From Oscillospiraceae bacterium (lineage in GTDB: Bacteria; Bacillota; Clostridia; Oscillospirales; Acutalibacteraceae): a stretch of DNA of 8,341 nt. The stretch's first letter is position 1. Each line of letters begins with the position of its first letter. The position numbers and the translations under genes are program-made. The notes beneath the pieces are model-generated. The model was not told where the DNA came from, ran no database searches, and worked only from the letters and a program-made list of their open reading frames with translations. The stretch covers positions 1 to 8,341 of the forward strand of contig CADBUK010000078.1 of NCBI GenBank assembly GCA_902797915.1, read 5' to 3'. Positions 1 to 5,362 of this stretch are shown one piece after another.

Positions 1-282
1 AGAATGGACGTTTTCGCTCCGCTTCTGCTTGATAAGGGCGTTGTATGTATGATAGGTAAGGGCGAGAGAAATAAGGCGGTTTGCGACGCAATTGTGCGCA
101 ATAATGCGGTTTATCTCTGCGCAATCGGCGGCGCGGGAGCGCTTGCTTCAAAATGTATTAAAAGCTGTAAGGTAATTGCTTATGACGATTTGGGCTGTGA
201 GTCGGTTAAAGAGCTTCTGTTTGAGGATTTTCCGCTGACGGTTGCAATTGACTGCAGCGGCGGTAATATATTTGAAAGATAA
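1..282 (+). CDS. Class I fumarate hydratase / tartrate dehydratase beta subunit, C-terminal part (5' end outside window)
   Basis: This is the last 93 residues of the beta subunit (beta domain) of an iron-sulfur class I fumarase, which with an alpha subunit interconverts fumarate and malate in the cytoplasm. The reading frame is open at base 1, so the gene begins upstream; the ATG at 4 is an internal methionine of the family's G-R-M-D segment. Visible family features are R-M-D at the window start, the M-I-G-K-G-E motif, A-V-Y-L-C-A-I-G-G-A-G-A-L in the middle, the A-Y-D-D-L-G segment, and D-F-P-L-T-V-A-I-D near the end. In this family an alpha-subunit gene normally lies just upstream. L(+)-tartrate dehydratase beta subunits share the same fold and cannot be excluded from this fragment. 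A terminator follows the stop within a few bases. Confidence 0.88.
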   Translation, partial: RMDVFAPLLLDKGVVCMIGKGERNKAVCDAIVRNNAVYLCAIGGAGALASKCIKSCKVIAYDDLGCESVKELLFEDFPLTVAIDCSGGNIFER

Positions 283-286
283 AAAT

Positions 287-320
287 AACAGGCGGATTTA
301 ATGTCCGCCTGTTTCTTTTA
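287..320. terminator. Bidirectional intrinsic terminator between the fumarase gene and sigK
   Basis: A perfect 10-bp stem, AACAGGCGGA (287-296) with TCCGCCTGTT (304-313), encloses a 7-base loop. On the + strand it is followed by TCTTTTATT, and on the - strand by TTATTTTTAT. It lies between the stop of the + strand fumarase gene (282) and the stop of - strand sigK (318), so it can end transcription from both sides. Confidence 0.88.
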
Positions 321-1001
321 TTCCGCTTTGTTTCTTATGTCCTCAAGCACCTTTTTTTCAATCCTTGAAACGTAGCTTCTGCTGATGTTCAGCCTCTTTG
401 CCACCTCGCGCTGAGTAAGGGGCTTTTTGTTGTTTAGCCCGTAACGCAGAATTATAATCTCCTTTTCGCGCTCATCCTCAAGCTCGCTTATGATTTTTGA
501 CACCTTTTCCCAGCGGATTTTGTTTTCCAAATCCTCCGCCAAATCCCTGCTGTCGCTGATTGTATCCTGCAACGTCAGTGGGTTTCCGTCCTTATCGCTT
601 TCAAGCGAGTCGCCAAGATATACATCGTTTGCACTCTTTTTCAGGTTCCTGAAATGCATAAGAATTTCGTTTTCAATACATCGGCTTGCGTATGTTGCAA
701 GCTTGATGTTTTTGTCGGGCTTAAAGCTGTCAATAGCCTTAATCAAACCGATTGTGCCTATTGAAATAAGGTCGTCAGTGTCGTTTGTCCGTGAGTAGTA
801 TTTTTTGACAATGTGGCTTACAAGCCTCAGATTTCGTTCAATTAAAAGCGCCCTTGCGTCCTTGTCTCCCTGAATCATCTTTTCAAGCGCTCCCGCTTCT
901 TCCTTGGGCGTGAGCGGCTTCGGAAAGCTTGAAGTATTGTTGATGTGCAGAATAAAGTACAGAAGATTTGCACTTAAAAACGAAAGTATTGCTGAAAACA
1001 T
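318..1001 (-). CDS. sigK: RNA polymerase sporulation sigma factor SigK (pro-sigma-K)
   Basis: Late mother-cell sigma factor that directs RNA polymerase to coat and cortex-lysis genes during sporulation. Read from the ATG at 1001 it has 227 residues. Residues 1-18 form a hydrophobic pro-sequence, as in Bacillus pro-sigma-K, which the membrane protease SpoIVFB removes; by alignment the cut would fall near Leu18/His19. Region 2 follows (about 50-120), with the near-invariant D-L-I-S-I-G-T-I-G-L-I-K and A-T-Y-A-S-R-C-I-E-N-E-I-L-M-H. The region 4 helix-turn-helix (about 195-216) contains L-T-Q-R-E-V-A and I-S-R-S-Y-V-S-R-I-E-K. The gene is continuous, with no skin-type insertion. Start choice: GGTGAT (1011-1006) lies 4 nt before the ATG at 1001 and matches the 3' part of the full Shine-Dalgarno. 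An ATG at 1007 and a GTG at 1010 are in frame but lack a site. The C-terminus is shorter than in B. subtilis. It lies 50 nt after yitT on the same strand. Confidence 0.95.
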   Translation of the reverse strand: MFSAILSFLSANLLYFILHINNTSSFPKPLTPKEEAGALEKMIQGDKDARALLIERNLRLVSHIVKKYYSRTNDTDDLISIGTIGLIKAIDSFKPDKNIKLATYASRCIENEILMHFRNLKKSANDVYLGDSLESDKDGNPLTLQDTISDSRDLAEDLENKIRWEKVSKIISELEDEREKEIIILRYGLNNKKPLTQREVAKRLNISRSYVSRIEKKVLEDIRNKAE

Positions 1002-1051
1002 TTTCATCACCGTTTAAATATTATGATGAAAACGCTTTGCAAATAACTTAT

Positions 1052-1948
1052 TTATACGGGAATATCAATATTTCTGCGCTCCTCGGTAAAGCCGTGGCCG
1101 CGCACCTCTTTGATTTTAGTTATGCTGATGAATGCGTCGGGGTCGATTTCGTGAACAAGCTCCGTCGCTCTGTAAAGCTTTCGGGGCGGAATAATGCAAA
1201 GCACCGCCTTTTGCTCCTTGTGCATTGCGCCCGTTTCAATATATTGCAGCGTTACTCCTGCCTGCAGCTGAGTAAGCAGTTTAATTCTTATTTCCTCAAA
1301 TTTATCGGAAATAATATACACCTGAATTTGCGATTTGCCGAAAATCATTACCTGGTCAAGCATAAGCGATTCAAGCACGAGAACTACTATTCCGAGCAAA
1401 ATCTGGTTCGGCTTTGAAATCAGCGCCTGTCCGCCTACAACTATAATATCCGTAATGTAAACGAAAACCGCTACGGGCTTGTGAAAAATCTTGTGCATCA
1501 CAAGATTTGCAATGTCCATTCCGCCTGTGGATGAGCCGACTCTCATTACAAGTCCGAGCGACATTCCCATTAATACCCCTGCAAAAAGCGCAGCAAGCAG
1601 CGTGTCGTCAGTTAAAGTATCAATGCCGGGAATTCGCTGAAATATGCCTAAAAACATAGGGTAGAGCAGGGTGCTTGCTATTGTAGTCATAAAAAACTTT
1701 TTACCAAGCACGAATAAGCCGAGAATAAGCAGCGCAAAGTTTAAAATGAAAACTACAACGGCTGTGTCAATCGGGAAAAATCTGTTTATAACGATTGCAA
1801 TACCCGTTGTACCGCCCATAATTATTCCGTGCGGAATAATAAAAGCCGCAACCAAAAAGGCAAGCAGTGCGTTGCCGAGCAGAATAAATACAGTTGTTTT
1901 AAGATAATCTAAAAAATTCTTTTTAACTTTAGCCATATAATTCGTCAC
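1052..1948 (-). CDS. yitT: YitT family membrane protein (DUF161 + DUF2179)
   Basis: Integral membrane protein of the widespread Firmicutes YitT family; its biochemical role is unknown. From a GTG start at 1948 it has 298 residues, usual for the family. Hydrophobic segments lie at about 18-38, 62-82, 88-104, 117-136 and 158-176, with the glycine-rich family motifs G-G-T-T-G (45-49) and G-S-S-T-G-G-M-D (138-145). A soluble C-terminal DUF2179 domain (about 205-290) follows, ending with the typical E-V-R-G-H-G-F-T. Start choice: AAGGA (1959-1955) sits 6 nt before the GTG; the in-frame ATG at 1936 is too far from any Shine-Dalgarno but remains possible. A promoter with a perfect TATAAT lies about 30 bp upstream. 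sigK follows with no terminator visible between them, so read-through into sigK is possible. Confidence 0.9.
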   Translation of the reverse strand: MTNYMAKVKKNFLDYLKTTVFILLGNALLAFLVAAFIIPHGIIMGGTTGIAIVINRFFPIDTAVVVFILNFALLILGLFVLGKKFFMTTIASTLLYPMFLGIFQRIPGIDTLTDDTLLAALFAGVLMGMSLGLVMRVGSSTGGMDIANLVMHKIFHKPVAVFVYITDIIVVGGQALISKPNQILLGIVVLVLESLMLDQVMIFGKSQIQVYIISDKFEEIRIKLLTQLQAGVTLQYIETGAMHKEQKAVLCIIPPRKLYRATELVHEIDPDAFISITKIKEVRGHGFTEERRNIDIPV

Positions 1949-1976
1949 AGCCTTTCCTTTTGTATTGCCAAGAATT

Positions 1977-2004
1977 ATTATAATACCTTAAAATTTTAAA
2001 TCAA
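1977..2004 (-). promoter_or_regulatory. Vegetative (sigma-A type) promoter of yitT
   Basis: On the - strand a -35 box TTGATT (2004-1999) is followed after 16 bp by a perfect -10 box TATAAT (1982-1977). Transcription would start near 1970, giving a leader of about 22 nt that contains the AAAGGAAAGG ribosome-binding region of yitT. Confidence 0.75.
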
Positions 2005-2020
2005 CACCTTTTAATAAAGT

Positions 2021-2055
2021 TTATGCAAAATTTATACAAAATGTGTATATGCAAA
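2021..2055. promoter_or_regulatory. Cluster of DnaA-box-like 9-mers and an inverted repeat between divergent promoters
   Basis: Seen directly: TTATGCAAA (2021-2029) and TTATACAAA (2032-2040) start exactly 11 bp apart. ATATACACA lies on the opposite strand (2050-2042), and TATGCAAA recurs at 2022-2029 and 2048-2055. The inverted repeat TATACA-AAATG-TGTATA spans 2033-2049. The first three 9-mers each differ by one base from the DnaA-box form TTATNCACA. The cluster lies just upstream of both the yitT (-) and tcdA (+) promoters, so it could bind a regulator. The base composition is very AT-rich and chance similarity is a real possibility. Confidence 0.3.
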
Positions 2056-2084
2056 TATTGAATGTTGTTTTTTGCTCCTTTTTC

Positions 2085-2112
2085 TTGCGTTAAAGCTCAA
2101 TTGTGTTATAAT
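2085..2112 (+). promoter_or_regulatory. Extended -10 promoter of the tcdA-ttcA-like pair
   Basis: TTGCGT (2085-2090), 16 bp, then TATAAT (2107-2112) preceded by TG at 2104-2105, which makes an extended -10 element (TGTTATAAT). The -35 matches only TTG, which an extended -10 can compensate. The start would be near 2118, about 20 nt before the ATG at 2140. This placement excludes upstream in-frame starts such as the ATG at 2062. Confidence 0.7.
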
Positions 2113-2139
2113 ATAAAAAACAAATTTTCAGGAATAATT

Positions 2140-2826
2140 ATGAGTAGTTTGAGTTCAGAAAATAACAAACGTCTTTCCGAATGTAGAGTTGCAGTGTTCG
2201 GAGTCGGCGGAGTAGGCGGCTATGCAGCCGAAGCCCTTGCAAGAGCAGGCGTCGGGGTAATTGATTTGGTTGATAACGACTGCGTAAGCATTACAAATGT
2301 TAACCGCCAGATTGTTGCCGATTTAAACACCGTCGGTCAGAATAAAACCGAGGCCGCTAAAGAGAGAATTGCAGCAATAAACCCAAAAATCAAGGTCGTT
2401 ACACACCCCGTTTTCTTTAATGAGAAAACAGCACGGCTTTTTGATTTTTCGGCGTATGATTATGTCGTTGACGCTATTGACACCGTTGCGGGAAAGCTTT
2501 TGCTTGCACAGCTAACGCAAAACAGCGGTTCTCCGTTTATAAGCTCAATGGGCGCGGGTAATAAGCTCAATCCCGAAATGCTTGCGGTTGCCGATATTTA
2601 CGAAACCTCGGTCTGTCCTCTTGCAAAGGTTATGCGTACAGAGTGCAGAAAAAGAGGTTTAAGCGGCTTCAAATGCGTTTATTCAAGGGAGGAGGCGCTA
2701 ACACCCGCTAAAAGTGAGGAGGTTACCGTGCGCCGCCAAATTCCCGCCAGTACTGCGTTTGTGCCGAGCGTAGCGGGCTTATTGCTTGCGCGTGAGGTTA
2801 TTTCCGATTTATTAAAGGATTGCTGA
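2140..2826 (+). CDS. tcdA: tRNA threonylcarbamoyladenosine dehydratase-like E1 protein (TcdA/CsdL family)
   Basis: E1/ThiF-superfamily enzyme. TcdA uses ATP to dehydrate t6A37 of tRNAs into cyclic ct6A, which stabilises ANN decoding. The 228-residue protein has the nucleotide-binding loop G-V-G-G-V-G (21-26), the acidic D-N-D after strand 2 (45-47), the N-x-N-R-Q adenylation motif (53-57), Lys69, and D-A-I-D-T (111-115). M-G-A-G-N-K-L-N-P (137-145) and T-S-V-C-P-L-A-K-V-M-R (156-166) are typical of TcdA rather than of ThiF or MoeB. The ATG at 2140 has AGGA at 2130-2133, 6 nt upstream, and lies just after the promoter. Oddity: the protein starts only about 15 residues before the Rossmann strand and lacks the usual N-terminal F-x-R-T-x-x-L-x-G segment. 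The next gene starts one base after its stop. Confidence 0.85.
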   Translation: MSSLSSENNKRLSECRVAVFGVGGVGGYAAEALARAGVGVIDLVDNDCVSITNVNRQIVADLNTVGQNKTEAAKERIAAINPKIKVVTHPVFFNEKTARLFDFSAYDYVVDAIDTVAGKLLLAQLTQNSGSPFISSMGAGNKLNPEMLAVADIYETSVCPLAKVMRTECRKRGLSGFKCVYSREEALTPAKSEEVTVRRQIPASTAFVPSVAGLLLAREVISDLLKDC

Positions 2827-2827
2827 T

Positions 2828-3664
2828 ATGTCTTTTTGCGAGAATGTTGAAAACAGCATATTTACTGAGTTTAACGAGTCAATTCTGTTAAGGTTTAACG
2901 AGGCTGTTGAGCGCTATAATCTTATAGAAAACGGGGACAGAATTGCCATTTGTATTTCAGGCGGTAAGGACTCAATGTTGCTTGCTATGCTTGTCCGTAT
3001 TCTGCACAGGCAGGGGAGCATTGATTTTGAGCCGATTTATCTTGTTATAGATCCCGGTTATAACGAACTAAACAGGCGTCAGATTGAGAAAAACTGCGCG
3101 CTTCTTGAAATTCCAGCGCAGATTTTTGAAAGCGATATTTTTGACGTTACATCAAGCGTCAGCGGCAATCCCTGCTACCTTTGCGCCCGTATGAGAAGGG
3201 GCAATCTTTACGCAAAGGCGAAGGAGCTCGGGTGTAATAAAATTGCTCTCGGTCACCATTTCAGCGATGTCATTGAAACTACGCTTATAGGTATGTTTTA
3301 CGGCTCGCAGCTTCAGGGAATGATGCCGAAAATCCACTCAACAAATTTTGAGGGAATGGAGCTTATTCGTCCGCTTTACTGCGTCAGGGAGGAGGATATT
3401 ATCAGCTGGCGCGATTTTAACGGGCTTGAATTCATTCGCTGTGCCTGCCGTTTTACAGAGCAGCTTTCGCAGGAGGATGAGGAAAACAGCTCGTCCAAAC
3501 GCCTTGAGGCAAAGCTGCTTGTTAAACGCCTGAAAGCCGAATATCCCGACGTTGAGCAAAGTATTTTTGATTCAATACATAACCTTGATTTAGACAGTTT
3601 TCCCGGCTTTAAATCAGGGGGAATAGAATACGATTTTAATCAGATTTTTGCGCAGAATATCTGA
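2828..3664 (+). CDS. TtcA-like ATP-binding protein (PP-loop, Fe-S tRNA thiolation family)
   Basis: N-type ATP pyrophosphatase of the TtcA/TtuA superfamily, cytoplasmic. E. coli TtcA inserts sulfur at C32 of tRNAs using an iron-sulfur cluster. The 278-residue protein carries the PP-loop S-G-G-K-D-S (44-49), the first cysteine pair C116-Y-L-C119 directly followed by A-R-M-R-R-G, and L-G-H-H (141-144) with the downstream M-F-Y-G of TtcA. A further cysteine pair, C205-A-C207, lies where TtcA has its third cluster ligand, but as C-x-C followed by R-F-T-E instead of the C-x-x-C-G-S of E. coli TtcA. The substrate base may therefore differ from C32. AAAGGA (2814-2819) lies 8 nt before the ATG. It is cotranscribed with tcdA (1-nt gap), and both probably act on tRNA. 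Its last 29 bp overlap the convergent gene. Family assignment is firm; the exact reaction is not. Confidence 0.8.
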   Translation: MSFCENVENSIFTEFNESILLRFNEAVERYNLIENGDRIAICISGGKDSMLLAMLVRILHRQGSIDFEPIYLVIDPGYNELNRRQIEKNCALLEIPAQIFESDIFDVTSSVSGNPCYLCARMRRGNLYAKAKELGCNKIALGHHFSDVIETTLIGMFYGSQLQGMMPKIHSTNFEGMELIRPLYCVREEDIISWRDFNGLEFIRCACRFTEQLSQEDEENSSSKRLEAKLLVKRLKAEYPDVEQSIFDSIHNLDLDSFPGFKSGGIEYDFNQIFAQNI

Positions 3665-4136
3665 TAATCGTTGCGCAGATTGTTAAGCTGATGCTGAGCT
3701 TTTTGAACTGCTTGTTCAGTTCCTTTAAAAGCTCGGCATTGCTTTTTTTATAGCCGTCGGGAATATATAATTCAAATTCAAAAGTTATGCCTGCAGCGGT
3801 TTCCTTTGCCCTGAAATTTTTTACGGAAAAATCTTCATTAATCGCTTTAATTATGACCTTTGCCGCTTCCTCGTAGTTGTCGGTTATTTTTTCTGCTTCA
3901 GCGGGAGCAGGGCTTAAAAACAGGTCAATGTTGCAGTCGCATTTTACTCTTTTAATCGCGTTGTTTAATGCGTTGTACGCCGTAAAAACATCAATAGTTG
4001 CAGGCGTTTCGGCGTAGGCTGTTGCAAGCGTCTTGCTGTGAAAAGTCAGCCCTTTTACTCCTGTAATTATTTTACCGTCGCACACGGTTTTTATTATTTC
4101 ATCAGTTTTGTTTTGCCGCCGTTTTACGCTGTTCAT
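3636..4136 (-). CDS. Small soluble protein resembling the duplicated cytoplasmic domain of CDF metal transporters, without a membrane part
   Basis: 166 residues with no hydrophobic segment long enough for a membrane helix. The pattern resembles the C-terminal dimer domain of cation diffusion facilitators. Residues 12-78 follow its I-x-G-V-x-x-L-x-x-H / D-V-x-x-A-x-x-x-x-x-x-I / I-D-L-x-L-x-P layout. Residues 87-155 follow the second copy seen in many clostridial CDF proteins (A-I-N-E-D-F-S-V-K-N-F-R, then F-E-F-E-L-Y-I-P). By hand alignment to E. coli YiiP, the zinc ligands H232, H248, H261, H283 and D285 correspond here to Lys28, Tyr41, Tyr54, Phe73 and Ser75, so metal binding at that site looks lost. 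AAAGGA lies 8 nt before the ATG, which argues that it is translated. I find no clear promoter; it diverges from ruvC. It could be a new small regulatory protein or a relic of a complete CDF gene. Confidence 0.6.
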   Translation of the reverse strand: MNSVKRRQNKTDEIIKTVCDGKIITGVKGLTFHSKTLATAYAETPATIDVFTAYNALNNAIKRVKCDCNIDLFLSPAPAEAEKITDNYEEAAKVIIKAINEDFSVKNFRAKETAAGITFEFELYIPDGYKKSNAELLKELNKQFKKLSISLTICATIIRYSAQKSD

Positions 4137-4163
4137 ATTTTTGTTCCTTTATATATTATTTTA

Positions 4164-4201
4164 AATCAATAGTTGATTATTAGTTTTTTGTGTGCTATAA
4201 T
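4164..4201 (+). promoter_or_regulatory. Strong extended -10 promoter of the ruvC operon, with a palindrome over the -35
   Basis: TTGATT (4173-4178), exactly 17 bp, then TATAAT (4196-4201) preceded by TG (4193-4194), giving TGCTATAAT. The start is expected near 4208. The -35 box is the right arm of a perfect palindrome, AATCAA-TAG-TTGATT (4164-4178), which could be an operator or chance. No LexA-type GAAC-N4-GTTC box is present in the leader. Confidence 0.8.
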
Positions 4202-4224
4202 TATTAAAATTATTATGGAGCAGT

Positions 4225-4236
4225 ATGTATATATGA
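4225..4236 (+). other. Three-codon leader minigene (M-Y-I) overlapping the ruvC start
   Basis: An ATG at 4225 lies 4 nt after GGAG (4217-4220) and reads ATG TAT ATA TGA. Its stop codon (4234-4236) overlaps the ruvC start (ATG 4233-4235) in the arrangement ATGA. GGAG is close to the minigene start but 12 nt from the ruvC ATG, so ribosomes could initiate on the minigene and reinitiate on ruvC. It may also be accidental. Confidence 0.35.
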
Positions 4237-4730
4237 TAATTTTAGGTATTGACCCCGGTTACGCCATTATCGGCTGGGGCGTTCTTGAATACAAGGCAAA
4301 TAAGTTCCGCGTTATCGATTACGGTGCTATTACAACCGATGCGCACACGGATTTTGCCATCAGGCTTCAGGAAATATATGTCGGAATGAATCAGCTTTTT
4401 GATACTTATCATCCCGAGGTTATGAGTATGGAAAAGCTGTTTTTCAATAATAACCAAAAAACAGTTATTGACGTTGCTCAGGCAAGGGGCGTAATCACGC
4501 TTTCGGCGCAAATGCACAATATTCCTGTTTGCGAATATACGCCGCTTCAGGTAAAGCAGTCCGTTACAGGTTACGGCAGGGCTGTAAAAAAACAGGTTCA
4601 GGAAATGACGAGGGTAATCCTCGGTCTTGAAAAAATCCCAAAGCCCGACGATACGGCGGACGCGCTTGCAATGGCTATCTGCCACGGGCACAGCAGCGGC
4701 TCAAGCCTTATGAATTTGTACAGAAAATAG
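4233..4730 (+). CDS. ruvC: Holliday junction endonuclease RuvC
   Basis: Dimeric Mg-dependent resolvase that makes paired nicks in Holliday junctions and works with RuvAB in recombinational repair. From the ATG at 4233 it has 165 residues, normal for Firmicutes, and starts with the family's M-I-I-L-G-I-D-P-G. The four catalytic acids are visible: Asp7 (G-I-D-P-G), Glu67 (M-E-K-L-F-F), and Asp140 with Asp143 (K-P-D-D-T-A-D-A-L-A). F-F-N-N-N-Q and T-G-Y-G-R-A are also typical. Start choice: an in-frame ATG at 4215 would add six residues but would lie only about 7 nt from the predicted transcript start, with no Shine-Dalgarno; a TTG at 4173 falls inside the -35 box and is not usable. First gene of the operon, 15 nt before ruvA. 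Confidence 0.96.
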   Translation: MIILGIDPGYAIIGWGVLEYKANKFRVIDYGAITTDAHTDFAIRLQEIYVGMNQLFDTYHPEVMSMEKLFFNNNQKTVIDVAQARGVITLSAQMHNIPVCEYTPLQVKQSVTGYGRAVKKQVQEMTRVILGLEKIPKPDDTADALAMAICHGHSSGSSLMNLYRK

Positions 4731-4745
4731 TTATGAGGTAAATTT

Positions 4746-5351
4746 ATGATTAATAACATAAAAGGCGAAATAACTTACGCTGACGCACAGTATATTGTTG
4801 TTGAGTGCGGCGGAATAGGCTTCAAGTGCTTTGCGTCGTTAAATACGCTCAAAAGCATAGGCAAGGTCGGAAGCAAGGTTAATGTTTTCACATATCTTTC
4901 CGTTAAGGAAGACGCGCTTGACTTATATGGCTTTGCAGATATGGCGGAGATGGAAGCGTTTAAAATGCTTATTACGGTTTCAGGTGTCGGTCCGAAGGCG
5001 GCAATTGCCGTTCTTTCAGAGCTTTCAACGGATAAGCTTGCAATTGCAATCGCTTCGGCTGATGTAAAGGCGATAACCCGTGCAAACGGAATCGGCAAAA
5101 AAACCGCTGAGCGCATTGTTCTTGAGCTTAAAGATAAAATGGCGGGCATTTCACTCGGGGACTCTTCTTCTTCTGTTGCTTCCGCTTCTTCAATTGTTGA
5201 GGAAAGCGACGCCGCGGAGGCAGTTGCGGCGCTTGTAGCCCTCGGCTTTAGCCAGAGCGACGCCGCCGTTGCCGTGGGGCAGATGGATAAATCCCTCTCG
5301 GCAGATGAAATGATAAGGCTCGGCTTAAAACAGCTTTCAAGGAATTTATAA
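4746..5351 (+). CDS. ruvA: Holliday junction branch migration protein RuvA
   Basis: Tetrameric junction-binding protein that holds the four-way junction open and loads RuvB. 201 residues, the usual length. An OB-fold domain I (1-63) ends with V-K-E-D-A-L-D-L-Y-G-F, whose Glu55-Asp56 are the acidic pin at the same positions as in E. coli. Domain II carries two helix-hairpin-helix motifs, S-G-V-G-P-K-A-A (about 79-86) and N-G-I-G-K-K-T-A-E-R-I (about 114-124). A serine-rich flexible linker (about 136-155) leads to domain III (about 155-201), which contacts RuvB and contains the family's A-L-V-A-L-G-F. GAGG (4735-4738) lies 7 nt before the ATG. Cotranscribed with ruvC upstream and ruvB 11 nt downstream. 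Confidence 0.96.
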   Translation: MINNIKGEITYADAQYIVVECGGIGFKCFASLNTLKSIGKVGSKVNVFTYLSVKEDALDLYGFADMAEMEAFKMLITVSGVGPKAAIAVLSELSTDKLAIAIASADVKAITRANGIGKKTAERIVLELKDKMAGISLGDSSSSVASASSIVEESDAAEAVAALVALGFSQSDAAVAVGQMDKSLSADEMIRLGLKQLSRNL

Positions 5352-5362
5352 AGGAATAGCTT

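Noticed and set aside
1018..1047. Sigma-E-like promoter before sigK (GTTATT at 1047-1042 and CATAATAT at 1025-1018, - strand)
   Set aside because: The spacing is about 16 bp against the usual 13-15, and the transcript start would fall almost on the start codon and its Shine-Dalgarno. Too weak to call.
2062..2139. In-frame extension of tcdA from the ATG at 2062
   Set aside because: It would start upstream of the predicted promoter -10 (2107-2112), its residues do not resemble the TcdA N-terminus, and the ATG at 2140 has its own AGGA at good spacing.
3685..3722. Small hairpins (AAGCT/AGCTT at 3685-3701 and GAACTG/CAGTTC at 3705-3722) as a terminator of the TtcA-like gene
   Set aside because: Stems of only 5 and 6 bp with short or interrupted T runs, lying inside the coding sequence of the opposite gene.
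4173..4232. Longer RuvC reading frame from 4173
   Set aside because: Its TTG start is the -35 box of the promoter; RuvC proteins normally begin at M-I-I-L-G-I-D-P-G, at 4233.
4137..4232. LexA/SOS box in the ruvC leader
   Set aside because: A GTTC occurs at 4143-4146 but has no GAAC partner at the required spacing; no such pair exists in the leader.
4775..5149. Long reading frames opposite ruvA, ruvB, glmM, ruvC and sigK, including this 124-codon one
   Set aside because: They have no recognisable domain and lie antisense to, or out of frame with, clearly conserved genes; they are codon-bias shadows.
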